Notes: generated from the sequence alone by a model not told the origin. A stretch of 64,000 bases of DNA from Tamarix chinensis (GCA_030549775.1 CM060175.1:44834415-44898414); one strand, 5' to 3'. Numbered from the stretch's first letter, positions 1 through 13,130 are shown. Made by a program: numbers and translations.

Positions 1-291
1 GCTTCTTGTTTTGAAACCGTACTCTTAATTTGTAATCTTAACGATATTTTAACTGTTGTTGACTCGTGTTTCTGTGAGTGATCTATGTTAACTATGGACC
101 CAAGTTTTGATGACTCTTACTTAACGATTGTTTAGTTTAGCCTTAGCACTTAGTATCGGAACGGTAGGAGTGAACCGGTCTGGTACTAAGTGTGGTGGTA
201 ATACCCCCAAGTTATGGTTTTAATTCTTTTGCTTCCGCTAAACCTTTTGATTTAAACGAAATTTTTTAGTAGTAAATTTGGGGGTGTTACA
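1..291 (-). mobile_element. 5' end of a non-coding NC-family element, truncated by the window edge
   Basis: Read on the minus strand, the segment starts at 291 with TGTAACACCCCC and runs off the left edge of the window. About 60 bases in it has GCGGAAGC, then a block with CACTTAGTACCAGACCGG and AGTGCTAAGGC. The same ordered blocks open the element at 34598 and, more decayed, the one at 30494. No coding frame is visible. Only the 5' boundary is inside the window, so no target duplication can be checked. Seen directly: the shared blocks and the TG terminus. Inferred: that it is a full element rather than a fragment. Confidence 0.7.
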
Positions 292-367
292 TATGTCCAC
301 TACTTACCATAGCTTTAGGTAGACTTTATACCCATTTTATTTAGTTTGAATTACATGGGTATTATCG

Positions 368-1169
368 CCACAACTTTCCCCCTGTCTCTTCCTTTCTTTG
401 TCAGAGCAGCATCATATTCCACCGGAAGCTGGGAAGTTACATTGGCCACCATGGGAAGTCAAGTCAACTTCAATTCTAGCCCATTAATTGGAATAAGGTA
501 TTGAGTAGAGCTGGTGTTAATAAACATACTGATGAATCGTTAAGTATAAAGGACACCAAAAACGCGACAGTCGTTCCAGTTTATCACTTTCACACCTGCA
601 GCTTCAATTCTATCCTATTCATTGGGTCTGTCTTGCTGAAAACAAAATTGGTGTTATCAAATACCAATAGAGCAAGAAAACAGACTGCAGAAATTATTGT
701 ATACTAGTAATAATTGACTTTATGGTCAACAGAGAGCTATACAGCATATAACACAACTCTAGAATCACCACTATTAGCAACCACCATTTCCTTTGCAATG
801 GACTGTTTTCTTCTAATGTTGACTACTATACAATAATTTCTGCAGTCTATTTTCTTTCTCTACTGGTATTTGATAACACCAATTTTGTTTTCAGCAAGAC
901 AGACCCAATGAATAGGATAGAATTGAAGCTACAGGTGTGAAAGTGATAAACTGGAACTACTATCGCATTTTTGGTGTCCTTTGTACTTAACGATTCATCG
1001 GTATGTTTATTAGCACCAGCTCTACTCACTACCTTATTCCAATTAATGGGCTTGAATTGAAGCTGATGTTGACTTTGACTTCCCATGGTGGCCAATGTAA
1101 CTTCCCAGCTTCCGGTGGCATATGATGTTGCTCTGACAAAGAAAGGAAGAGACAAGAGGAAAGTTGTGG
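368..1169. repeat. Long inverted repeat, two arms of about 340 bp around a 113-bp spacer
   Basis: The left arm (368-708) and the right arm (822-1169, read in reverse) match nearly base for base with scattered substitutions and small indels; by eye the arms are about 90 percent identical. The spacer is 709-821. A transcript through the locus would fold into one long hairpin. The duplicated sequence is less AT-rich than its surroundings and looks gene-derived. On the plus strand of the right arm an acceptor-like TTTTGTTTTCAG at about 887-898 precedes a short open stretch, and a second open stretch covers 1093-1206. I do not recognise the encoded peptide on either strand. It lacks the short target duplication and terminal motif of a known MITE family as far as I can see. 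Confidence 0.85.
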
Positions 1170-1212
1170 AGTGCTTGACATGGAAAACCTTTTTGGTAAT
1201 GGGATAGACCAT

Positions 1213-2240
1213 GGTTAATAATCCTTCCCGTTACTAAATAATTTATATAAATGAGTTATATGTAACCTAATAAAATATAATGACTAGATGGAATCGTAAA
1301 GATTTATTAACTTAGTCTTATATTATTGTTCTTGATAATGTCATTTCACTTACATGATAGTAGGTTTTCCATATAATTATTTAAGACATCAAGCATTACT
1401 CAAGTTATGAATGGTTTGTTAATCATATTCGGTCTCATTGAACTCATATGAAAGAATGATATTACCATCTTAATCAATGATAATAACTAGATGTCTTTAA
1501 GTGTATCATGTAACCTATGTTTAATTTCCTCGATTGTCCTATTGCTAAATTTTCCATTAAATGTGTAATGTGGCGTCACCCATCATGATATACATACGCA
1601 TAGCAACATACAGCAAGTGAAACCATTTATTATATGCTTATATAGTTCCTTCATTTAAGCATGTTTTTTCTTATTAATCAATAATAAATTTTACCCATGA
1701 TCCTTCTACAATAATAATGTATGGATCAAGATTCATAGTTGTACATCTATATGTACATTTCTATTATACCTTATGTGGTAATATATGATCAACACTATTT
1801 GAGTGTTTTATGTACATTATAGTATCATAAGAATGCTATGCGGTCTTACTATAATCTACATCAGAGTGGTAGATTGGTTTACTTAATTTGTATGCATACT
1901 AATGATTGTTGAAATTCTCTACTCAACCCCATAAGCAAAAGGTCTTATGTAAGTTTATAAAGATGACCAATGTGTGGTCTAAACTCTTCCTTAATATAGT
2001 ATTGTTATCTTAGCATAGGCAGCTTTAATAGAGTTTTATGTTATGTTGCTTAAGAGAATGGGGTGCCTTCCCTCATAATATTTTCCCTATGGTTAATTTT
2101 TTTCTCATTGGACACTTTTTACTAGTTTTAGGTGTACATGGAATTGAGTTATAAACATTTACCTTAATGTCTAAAATTTGCTTTCTCACACTATAGATTT
2201 TCCTTTTTTTGTGTATATTTATACACTCAGCCTTGTGTCT
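1213..2240. other. AT-rich interval without a recognisable gene
   Basis: No frame longer than chance, no splice-bounded coding pattern and no transposase or reverse transcriptase motif seen on either strand. If the NC-family terminus at 2407 is genuine, this interval would be the interior of that minus-strand element. Confidence 0.5.
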
Positions 2241-2407
2241 AACAATAAGGTAGGGGATGGAACATCTATCCTATCTTAGATAGAGTGGCATTACCAGATC
2301 TTAGATATAGAGGTAGTACGAGTTTTTTAATAGGGTAATCTTGGTATTTCCATTTTCAAACATATTTCAACCAAAAAAATATTAGTAGTGAAAAATTGGG
2401 TGTCACA
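2241..2407 (-). mobile_element. 5' terminal segment of a divergent NC-family element
   Basis: On the minus strand the segment opens at 2407 with TGTGACACCCAATTTTTCAC. It continues through a pyrimidine/purine stretch to a block containing TTAGACACAAGGCTGAG. The same order (a CACCC-AATTTTT-ACTA start, TATCTAA blocks, then TTAGACACAAG-CTAAG) opens the element at 25285 on the other strand. The block corresponds in position to AGTACCAAGTGCTAAGGC in the 34598 element, so I treat the two as subfamilies. The other end of this copy was not found; it may lie outside the window, with the 1-291 copy nested in it. Confidence 0.5.
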
Positions 2408-5400
2408 TTTGTCTTCTCTCCTATATTAGATCTTGAAAATTCACCTTCTCTTGTTGAATACAAATCATACCATAAAGAAAGATGCATTATATGGATTCAT
2501 AACACAAGGTGAAGACATGATATATACTTAATTAAGAATGAAGAAGAACATGTTTCAAATTATGTATGTTCCTTATGTTAGTTTTACATCATTATGCCCA
2601 TTCCTTATATGAACATATCATTCTTCTCTACCCTTTTTTATTACCATAACCCCTTAGCCTGAGAAATTTTCACCCCTTCCCTTCCACTATAGTTTTGTAT
2701 AACCCACACACACCAAACTTGTATATTTAATTAACTTCACAACTTATCTTATCAACCCAATTCACTAATTCCCTACTATTTCTCTTACTTGAAAAATAAA
2801 AACCATTTCTTACCCTTCTAAATTCTCTATTTTAGAAGGAAACCAAGTGAACGAATCCCTTAACCCTTTCCACCACATCTTGTTCAATATATAACCACCA
2901 AAACAACTTTATTCAATAATTCATTCATAGAATTAATCATGAACACTATGAAAAAAAATCACTCCTTCCACACCCACTTCCATCAATATTGTGCCTATTT
3001 CATTCTCCAGGTATTATTATAGCTATTACTTTGTACACCAATAGAGCAACTACAGACTCTTCTCAATCATGAATTCTTTCTCATTCTTCCTAATTCTAGT
3101 TTATAATGAAGTGAGTTCATGATAACTCTTTTGTGGATGATTCTTCAAATGAAGAGGATGATGAAGTTTTTTCTTCCCTAGAGAAAAATCCTCCCACACT
3201 AGAAATCTTGATGCAAAGAAGTCGTAGTAAAGATAGTACAGATGTTATGGTCTCCAACACCCCCACACCACTTTGTAACTAAGGATATTAGTATGAAAAC
3301 CAAGTGCATGCCTATGTCAAATGATCTTGTATGGTATGAGGATGCTTAATAAAGCACTTCCTTAGTCCCAAATCTCTCTGAGAAGAGACTTATGAAGCAT
3401 TTATATATACACTATTTTCATGATCTTCTTTGGATAGAATAACTTTTGTAATTTTTTCTTTCAGGTTTTCATCTGTAATCTTATACCTCAGGCAAATCCT
3501 AAGCATCAGTTTAATATACATCAGTACACTTTAGGTATTTCTTTCTACTAATTCAACCACAAGTATTTCATAGGATGAGTAATGTTGTAAGTTTGAAAAT
3601 TTTGGTAGCATTATTGGTGTTAATATTTTTAACACCCTTTAGGATGAAAATATAGATGTTTTTTACATTCGAGTTCATTATAGGGTTCAATATGCTATTA
3701 ATTTTTCTCACCATTCAAGGTAATAAGAAGCTTAAGTAATAGATTAGGAAGATGATAAGAGAAAAGGTGAATAAGAATAGAGAATAAAACTATGATATAA
3801 GAGGTAAGAAGGAGAGAGAAAATTAGCCTTCCATAGTTATAAGATTTAAAGGATGAAAGTACTATAAAGCATAAAGGGGGAAAGTAAATTAAAACAAAAC
3901 AAGTATCATACCTGATGTATACTTTTTGCAAGGAATAGAACTAGAATAGTACTCAACATATCATCATATGATCTAGAGAATGAGTACTAGAATAGTGACA
4001 AGATCCTCTATATCATGAATATCAATCGATATAAAAATGGTTACTAACTTAATATGCATAGAAAATATGAAAACTAAAACTAACATTGAGACAAATAAAA
4101 TTTTAAATTAAAATAGAAAGGTGAAGGATTTGGTTAATCCCCTTAATTCTTATGTAATGAAAACGTTAACTAGAAAACTAATTCATACCACATAGACTAT
4201 TATGCCAACAGAGATATGAAGTAAGATGCTCTCTCCAACCAGTACAACATTTTTTATCTTTTAATACTCTTCTATCTCTAGAAATAAAGCAAAAAAAATA
4301 TGATCCATTATTATTATATCTTAGTGTCCTCTTCAAGGATGAGGAGACTCAATTAAGGTTTCACAAACTTGTGGTTTAGAATCTAGCCATACTATCCTAA
4401 TCATTTGTTAAATCATGCTACATTTTCTCAATTAAATAGTTGGAAGATGGTCAAATTTATAAATATACCAATCATATCAGTAGCACCACACATTTGAATA
4501 TAGATAGAATTTTATTAGATTGAGAATTACCAACTCTTATGGCTATTCATTAACTTTAGTACATATTCAATTAGTCAAGCACACTTCAAATTAAGCACAT
4601 ATTCACAAATAAAACAACATTCATCATTCAATAAAAAAAATTAAGGAGATGAGGTACATAAGAAAAAATATCCTTTTATTCACAACATACGAGTATACCA
4701 TTCAATCAACTCACTTAGATTACAATATTGTGATATAGGGTATGGATTAAGGATAAATTTGGAATAGAGAATGCGTGGAAGAGTGAAGAGCCTTAAATTG
4801 CTTTTTTGTATCTCCAAGTTTTCCAAAAACATAACCTTTGAAGATTTTAAAAAATCAAAACTCATAAATTTAATAATTTATTATCATTGTCGATGGTTAA
4901 GGATGTGCTCAAGAACATGACCAGGTTATGTCCCTTTAAATGTTTTTTGACATCTTTGACATATTTTTTTATTTTAATCATAACATCTTTGTAATACCTT
5001 TAATAGAGGTTATTTTGGATGCTTTGAACAACTAAAAATGTTACACACAACTTTGATGTTTAATTTTATTTTTCTCCAAACCAAGTTGAGTAATGGTCAA
5101 AATCCCACTTTTTATGCTTGCAAACTCTTAGTATAAATTATTACTTTCATTTTTCCTAATTATGTTTTTAGCTTCTAGTCTCATATGGCTTAATTCTTAT
5201 CCTCCATGTTTCTCAATTTTTTGGCTCCATTCCTTGTTTTTTCTTATTTTTCAAATATTTACACCCATTAAAAACATATATACAAAAGAGAAAAAATACT
5301 AAACTTGTGCATGAAAAGGTAATAAATTTTCATCAAAGAGTTCATGAAAATCTAAATTTTTATACCATGAAAATACAAACACTACACCTATCAATTCCTC

Positions 5401-5869
5401 CTTCGCTAATAAATTTCAACATAATATAGAGAGAAAAAGGTGAGTTACTTGTCTCACACATAAAATAAAGGTGATAGAAGAAGGCATGGCGTATAAGAAT
5501 GGGCGAGGAGGAAATAAAATGAAGTGAAAGGACACAAAATAAAGAAGGAATGAAATAGATATGAAGGAATGAGAAGTGCAATTGCTCATGTTATTCTTAT
5601 CCTTCTTATTGGCTCAAAAATGAGGAGTGAGAGAGAGAGGGGGAGACAGGGAGAGTTTATGTCGAATTATGTTCGATAATCTAATTTTAGCAAAAACAAG
5701 TTACTGAATATTTAAATCTAGATTTAGGTGAAATAATCCATAAAAATTATCAAAATAATCAAGCAACCCTCAGAATATATTTTCAATCCAAAAATATTAA
5801 GCCATAATTTTTCTAAAACTTTAGGTAAGTAATGAAGGCTAAATCAAAACATAAATTAAATTGATACAG
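2408..5869. other. AT-rich interval without a supported gene
   Basis: Nothing here rises above noise. The open frames on the minus strand at 3698-3931, 4680-4865 and 5360-5581 encode hydrophobic or low-complexity peptides with no recognisable motif. One short plus-strand stretch (3115-3282) reads as an acidic, serine-rich peptide and is discussed as a weak observation. Part of this interval may belong to the 3' portion of a decayed CACTA element, because the adjoining 5870-6660 matches sequence inside the CACTA element at the right end of the window. Confidence 0.45.
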
Positions 5870-6660
5870 GAGCATCTTCATCTCATTCTTCTTATATTGC
5901 AGGGCAATAGTTAGCATATTTAGAGATGGTACCCATTGTTCTTGAAAATTTTGAACACCTTAATAATAATCCTAATAATGTTTTATTAAGTGATTCTTGT
6001 AGGTATTATATATGTTTGAAAGAAGAAGATTTTACCAATGATATCTAGTGTACAAGAAAAAAACAAAGCAAGATTGATAAATTTGAATGGAAGAAAAAGC
6101 TACAAGACATGAAGTTTGAATTTTTGAGTATTTAATGTATTTTGATGATTAGGTTTTACGTGGATTTGATATTTTATGTAATCTTTGTAATATCTTGTCA
6201 TCGTAATTGTAATTCATTATATATGCCATATAGACGTATGTTAGTTTTACTTTTTATTATATAGCTTGGTTTATTTAGGCTTAATTAATTGAGGCTAAGC
6301 TCAACCTTAGATTTGTGTGTGTGTGTGTTTGTTCAGTAGAATAAAAAATTAAAGAATTAAATAATGAATAAGTGAATGAATGAGAGAACTAAACTAAAAC
6401 TCTTGGATCTTTGATCTTCCTTCCTTCCTCTCCAATTGAGAGTAATCTTGAATGAGTTTAGGAATTTTTATATAGAGAAATTTTTGTTTTCTCTTTAGAA
6501 ATCTTTTGATCTTAGAGAAGATAAAAAAAACTTTTAATTGTACATTAATTGAAAATGTCCACAAATTTGAAATCCTTTCCAATTTGGTCAATATTTTTCA
6601 TCTACAAATATAAAACAATATCTTGCATTGTGAAACATAATTCATCAATCATCAAACACA
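5870..6660. repeat. Dispersed repeat, copy 1 of a pair with 58890-59640
   Basis: The segment aligns in the same orientation to 58890-59640. Shared blocks include GAGCATCTTCATCTCATTCT, TTAGCATATTTAGAGATGGT, TTATTAAGTGATT, GGTATTATATATGTTT, CAAGAAGAAGA or AGAAGAAGATT, ACCAATGATATC, a TG-dinucleotide run (6315-6330 here), and a later block around CTTCCATCCTTCCTC. Similarity is clear but decayed, with small indels. The partner lies between two CACTA-derived coding pieces (57698-57886 and 59644-59829), so this copy is probably a remnant of a second CACTA element in the same orientation. No intact coding frame remains. Confidence 0.7.
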
Positions 6661-9600
6661 TCATATAACTATAGTTAAATTAGTGGATTGCTAAGAAAAA
6701 AAAATTCAATGTTTCTTGCTAGAATTTTTAAAACAAATCTTGTAACAAAGAATATAAAGAGTGGTATAATCAACTAGAAAACTCATCCTTCATTGTTGAA
6801 AAGAATTAACTAATTTTAAAATATTTTCTAGATAAAAACTTAAAATAATATAAGAAAAATGAATTACGTTATTTGGCATATCATTAGATAAGTTATGGTT
6901 TTGGAAAATATGCCACTAAATTAAGGTTAGTGGTATATTATTCTCATATAAGCAAGAAGAACATAATGATTAGAAGATTAAGAAAAATAGAAGAATATCA
7001 AAATCGTGAAGACTCTAAGATTAAACGAACATAAAGTTCTTATATCATCAGAATAACAAGAATATGAGTCATCATATGAACATGAAAATCATCAAAACAT
7101 AAGATTACAAAAATAATATGAATAACAAGAATATGCTAATTAGACTTAAAGATAAATGTCAGTTACTAGATATACATGATACATTAAACAAAATTAGAGA
7201 ACAACATCAAATCATCAAAATTTTCTTGAAAGCTAATTCATAATATTAAAGGAATTTAGAGTCATTTCAAAATTATATGAATACCTAAAGAATTATGATG
7301 CACATGATTAAATCATGAGACTTATAAACGTGAAAGGACAAGAATTTTATGGAAAGAACTTGAAGATCTAAGTTAGTAGGAGTATAATGAAGAGAATGTT
7401 TCGAAGGAAAAAAGAGGACTAGCTTGTTATTTATAAGAAATATAGAGGGTTAAAAAGATGTTTAATAGATATATATTTAAATAGAGAGAATAAAATTGTC
7501 ATTTTTATATAGATCTAATCGACCATATGGAAGGATTACAAGTTTATTTCTATTTAGTTAATTTTTTCTTCAAGATTCGTAATGTAATCATGAATATAAG
7601 TTTTTTAAAAATGTAATTTTTTGAAAATATGAATAAATTTAAATTATTATATGATTATTTTAAGGATTTGGTAAAAAAATGAATTTTCATAAATAAATGC
7701 TATTTTATACAAATAGAACCCTAAAAATTGTAGATGTGCTAAATCCTTTAAAATATGTATAAATTCTCCAAAAAGAATAAATTTAGGAAAAAATTACTTC
7801 ACAATGTTTTGTAAGTTAAATTGAGAGTAAAAAATTTTTAATACAAAAATTTATAAGTATATAGGAGCTTAAGATACCTTAAAGAAGTTATAAAAGTTTC
7901 ACCAAAAGAAAATCCCCAAAGAGTAACTTATTATATGTAAAAAATCATAAAACTTACAAAATATTAATAATTCATAAGGATAGTATTTTAGATCTTAAAG
8001 TCTTTTTTTCACTAAGATTGGACTATCCAAAAATAATATACGATGTTTTGCCATATAATCTTTAAAAAAGGAAAATTGGAAGAGAATTATCTAGAAATTT
8101 TTGAAAGGATGAAGATAATTATATTGTTTTATTGCTCAAACAAAAAGGATCAAATACAATACTATTTTAAAATTTTAAACTTCAAACATGAAACTTATAG
8201 AATTTATTGTGATACTTTAAAGGCAAATGATTTTGGATTATTTAAAGTTCTAATTCTCTATATCACATTGACTTTAATTATTATGAAAATGGCTATGAAG
8301 AAGTTATAATATACCAATTTGAAATTTAAATCACACAAAAGAAAATCAGATGCAGGTACATCTAAATTTGATCTTCAAGGTATTGCCTTGGCATACCTTT
8401 TTTTTGGTACTAATAAATTGCTTGTCTTTGATGATAATTCTTTTACTAAGTTTAATGATATTACCTTAATTTATTGTTATAGGTATATAATATATTTTCA
8501 AGAAGATGATCAAATCATAAAAGAAGTCAAGATAGTTAATATTTTCAAATGATACAAGATATTGCAAAGGAATGTATGTTGTACATGAAAGTCAAAGTCA
8601 ATAAGACCTAGTAAACCTTTCAAACTCAACATCATTATCTTGATTAAGATTCTTGTGAATTGCTTTCTGTAATCTTAGCTTACTTTTTTTGTAATAGTCT
8701 TGTTGAGCCATGTATTATATAGGAAATAAATACATTGTAATACTAGTTATATGCTAGTTAGCCATTTTTGTGGAATGTGGCTAAATTAGTGTGTTAGTTA
8801 GCAATTTTATAAAGACCTATATAAGGCATTTATGTCAAAACTCCTTGTAGCATGTTCGATAATTTTGTTAATTTAAATATAACGCAAGTAAATATTTTAT
8901 AAATTCTCTCCCTGTGATTGAATACCCATTCTAAGACTATTTAGTATAATCTTAGATTGGTGATATTAAATTTTTTTCTTTGAATCTTTTTGAATTATCT
9001 GATCTCTTGGTTGATTTCTTATTGAATTATTTCTTGAATATTCTAATTATTCTGTGAAATCTAAGCCAAAATGATCCTAAACTTCAACTCTTTCACACTA
9101 ATTTTCATTCAATTTGATGATTTATGTCAAAATCTCACAATTTTATTTATGGTTAATGAACTAGTGTAAAAATAACCATTTATACATTTGAAGATAAAAA
9201 TAAGGTGAATAGCATCTTTTAAATATTCTACTAGAGAGATTTAAGGTGGAATAAAATCTGAGTTTTCATGCTGTGGGCTTAATGCTAAAGTTTTTAACCT
9301 TGGTCTTTCTTTTTAATTTTACATTACCATTTCTCAATCTTTGATTACCCTCACTTGTTTTAAATATAAATACTTTCTAGTTTCTACATAATGTTCTATT
9401 CAATTATCTTGAGCATCCCATGTAATTAGTGTATTAATCAAATTGGGAATGTTATAGTTCTCATTGAACTATCATAACATGGATGTTATGATTAGAAAAA
9501 ATTATCATTCATTGACTTTAGTATAATGATAAAGACTAGTATTGATAAAAATTTAATGCAACAAAACTTCTTGTTTATAAGTGCACTAATTGGACTTCCT

Positions 9601-11069
9601 TTAATCATATTGCAATCATGTTTGTTTGTGTGGTTTGAAACCTCTTATTTTGAGCATATTCTTTAATTTAATTTTTTTAAGATTCTCAATCATCATATAA
9701 GATCCTATGTTCCATCTTTTTTCTTAACAATTTAGGTAGAAAATAGCTAAAATGAGATGACTAACACTAACGAACATTGAGTACAAAGAGTATTTCATAG
9801 TAGATTAAATAAAATTTGGTCATTTATGGACATGCTCCCTATTTTCATGGTAGAGAACAATTCACAAATTCCTATGCTAGTTACGAAAGTTTTTATTTTT
9901 TATTTTTATCAATGATAGGTTGTAGTGAGAAACTAGATGATTCATTTTTTTTGTCATGATCTAGTTTGTATAGCCAAAAGTTTACCATGACACATTCAAC
10001 AATAAAAAGTTGGTAGTGCCCTTTCAACAAAAACCCACTCATTACTTTTTGTAACAAGTGTCCTTCTAAATGTAATGGTGTTTGAATGTTGAAGATTAAC
10101 AAAAGCTGAATATAAAGTTCAATTTGAGATTAATTATGGAAAAATAGCAAGCAAAAATTTATAGGAGGGTCATTTAGCATGACATCTAGAGTATGTGCAT
10201 ACATAGTGCAAAAGTAAAATATTGGGGCATATGTGTATGATCTTGTTTTTTGTAATCCTAATCAATATGTAACTAGTTTTATAATATATTTTGTCAATTT
10301 TAATAAGTATTCTTTGTCATTTGTAATAAATTTAAGCTAGATGTTGCTTTCTATTTTCAAATAATTTCAAGCCCATAATCATTCTAAACTTATTTCTACA
10401 TGACCATTGATTACCTGATTAATAATACCCATTTGGATTACGAACCAATTACATTCTAGCACAATCCATATAAACCTTCCATTATATATTTCATGCAAAC
10501 TATACATGTATGCAATATATCTAATTTTGTCATTCCACTCATTTTCCATTTGTCAATATTTAAACCAACTCTAATATCCAAATATCTTATATATTTTGAC
10601 TCAAAAAATTATTTCACTATTGCCTTTAGATTTTTGAATTTTGAGATTTATTTTATATTTTTAAACAGATTTTAATTTTAAACAAAATGTGAAATGATAA
10701 CCTTTACACCTCTCATTTCTCCCAATGGAAACTCCCTATCTTATCAACCAAATTTTTTACATATAATTTTGTTCATTCCCAAATATATTATAATTATGCC
10801 TATTAAGCACACAAAATCCATCAATATTATCAATCACCCATCACCATTTTCATTCAAGTAAAACATAAACTAACGCCCCACCCATCTTTCCCCCTAACAT
10901 CGTGTCCTACTTCTATATCATTAGACCCCCCTTATCTCCACCATCAAACATAACCAAATCCTTTCTCAACATAATTACATTTTTTTCTTCAACAAACTAT
11001 CTCAAACAAAAAAACTCTATTTCCATAATATAATAAATTGATCTCCTTATATTAGCTCTAAGTAAGGGT
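6661..11069. other. AT-rich interval without a supported gene
   Basis: No conserved domain was recognised. Two adjacent plus-strand frames at 8043-8309 and 8319-8552 give lysine- and isoleucine-rich peptides that I cannot assign. At about 8700-8900 the sequence has an LTR-promoter look (a TATATAAGG box near 8818 after repeated TTAGTTAGC blocks), but I found no second copy or boundary, so it is not called an LTR. Confidence 0.4.
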
Positions 11070-11216
11070 ATGGATAAGGCCCAATGGTTATTTAATGTGG
11101 TCAATGAAGAAAAGTATATTATCACTACATATGCTCAAAGTGACTTCTACGGGGTGCATATATTGCATACACAATTTAGGCCTGAAGCTATTTGGTCATG
11201 TGGTGGAAAATCTTAA
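11070..11216 (+). pseudogene. Short gene-like fragment of unknown origin
   Basis: A 48-codon frame from ATG at 11070 to TAA at 11214-11216 reads as a well-mixed peptide (for example WLFNVVNEEKYIITTYAQSD, then YGVHILHTQFRPEAIW). That amino-acid mix is unusual for this AT-rich background, where chance frames are mostly Ile, Lys, Asn and Phe. A second frame continues open to about 11298. I do not recognise the family, and it could be one exon of a dead gene or of a transposon gene. No flanking exon was found. Confidence is low because the frame is short. Confidence 0.22.
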
Positions 11217-11945
11217 GTTGCCTTTATCATTTTCTCAATTAGAGCATGCTTTGACTGGCACGAGAATAAGTTCTAGTAATCTCTTGAGTCTATTATAAGA
11301 GTATGGCAAGTGATTTGATCAAAACAATTAAAGATATATGAGGCTTGCAAAGAAAATTTGAAGCTAAGAAATTAAGATTATTTCATGTGAATTAACTAAG
11401 GAAAGGAAGGCCTATGTGCCTCAAAACCTCACTTTGGAAAGTGATGAATTTGAACCTGCCATGTTGATTGTTAAAAAATAATAAATTTTCTTTCTCCATT
11501 CACATCTAGACATGTAGATATGTGTTCCCATATTGAAATTAATATTAAAAAAAAATCTCCACTCACTTTTTCTCAATTTTATAATCCTCTTTTATTTAGA
11601 TTTCAAAGACATGTTCATCATTGAATAGTTAAGGGCTCATAATACTCTAAACACACCAATAACTCACAAAAAAAATATGCTTGAATTTTATTTAATATTT
11701 TTTTTAAAACAAAGAAACAAAGAAAACATAGAAACACACAAAAACACTCACACCTCCATAAATAAGTCACACATTATCGTCAATATGAAGATAGCTAAAG
11801 GAAGATGTAATTTTAATTATGGAGAGATAAAATAAATAATTGAATGAACAAATAAAGGGTTGAAAATTCCCCCATCCCATTAGGTTGCCTCCCAAGCAGT
11901 GCTTGTTTTAACATCTTTAGCCTAATGTGATCTCTGTTTACTAAG

Positions 11946-13130
11946 TTAAGGTGGGTGCTTCTTGTAATTGCATCTCTTCAACATTATTCTCCATGAATGC
12001 CTCATAGTATGGTTTAACCCTGTGACTAATAACCTTGAATTTATTCCCCATCTTCTCACTTCTGATAAATGTGGTACCATGAGGGAAAACATGAGTAACA
12101 AAAAAGGACCCACCCATCTAGATCCTAGCTTACCTAGGAATAAGAAAAGTTGAGAATGGTAGAGTAACACTTTTTAGCCCACAACAAATGACTTTCCTCG
12201 AATCATCTTATCATGAAAATATTTTGTCTTTTCCTTGTACACCATATCAATTTCAAATGAATCATCCCTTATCTCTTCAAGATCATGAAGTTGTAGCTTC
12301 ATATGAAATTCAGTAAATTTTACTCTCACGTTCTAGTTCTTCATAGTCCACCATGTCTTTAATTCAAGATCCACAAGTAGATGGCATGCTTTTCTATAAG
12401 AAAGCTAAAAGGGAGACATGTCTATGTGTATTTTATAAGTAGTTCTTTAAGCTCACAAGGAATCATCCAACCTTTGGCTCCAATCCTTTCTATATCGGCT
12501 TAGGGTATTCTGTAGTATCTTCTTAACTTCTTAGTTAGAGACTTCAGCTTTCCTGCTAGTTTGAGGGTAATAAGCTGCAGAAAGTTTATGTGTAATCCCA
12601 TACTTGCATAGCAAGGCTTCAATTGTACTCTTGTAAAATTGTGATCCTCTATCACTAATGATCACTCTAGGCATACCAAACCTTGAAAATATGTGAGATT
12701 AGAGGAAATCAGCAACTACACAAGAGTTATTAGTATAGGTAGAAATTGCTTCATCTCATTTTGACAAAAAATCCACAACAAAAAGAATATAGAGATCTCC
12801 CTTAGAAGATGAAAAATGAACCATAAAATCAATTCCCTATACATCAAAAATTTCTACAACCGTAAGAGATTTTAAGGGCATTTAATCTTTAGGACCATTG
12901 TTACCTAATCTTTGGCACTTGTCACATCTCATGCAAAAAGAAATAGAAACTCTAAATAGTGTAGGCTAATAAAAAATAGCTTCAAGAAACATGAAGGTAG
13001 TCTTTATAGCACCAAAAAATCCTCCACAATTTAATGTACGATAATGTGTTAGAATATGCTCAAATTTAAAATCATTCACACATCTCCTAATTATACCATT
13101 AGTACAAAATTTCTATAAATAGGGGTTGTC
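11946..13130 (-). pseudogene. Integrase region of the Athila-type element, broken
   Basis: Integrase inserts the cDNA into the host chromosome. The amino end is readable at about 13110-12890: a His-His-Cys-Cys finger with phrases such as GIIRRCV, HILTHYRTLNCGGFFG and CMRCDKCQRLGNNGPKD, the usual H-X-H...C-X2-C order before the core. The catalytic core (about 12880-12350) is present but crossed by stops and frameshifts, so I could not confirm all three acidic residues. The carboxyl end at 12170-11946 carries KLGSRWVGPF, the typical post-core strand of this family. It is the last domain before the 3' non-coding part of the element. Not expressible as one protein. Confidence 0.8.

Noticed and set aside
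8700..8900. TATA-containing sequence resembling a copia LTR
   Set aside because: No second copy, no PBS and no boundary found.
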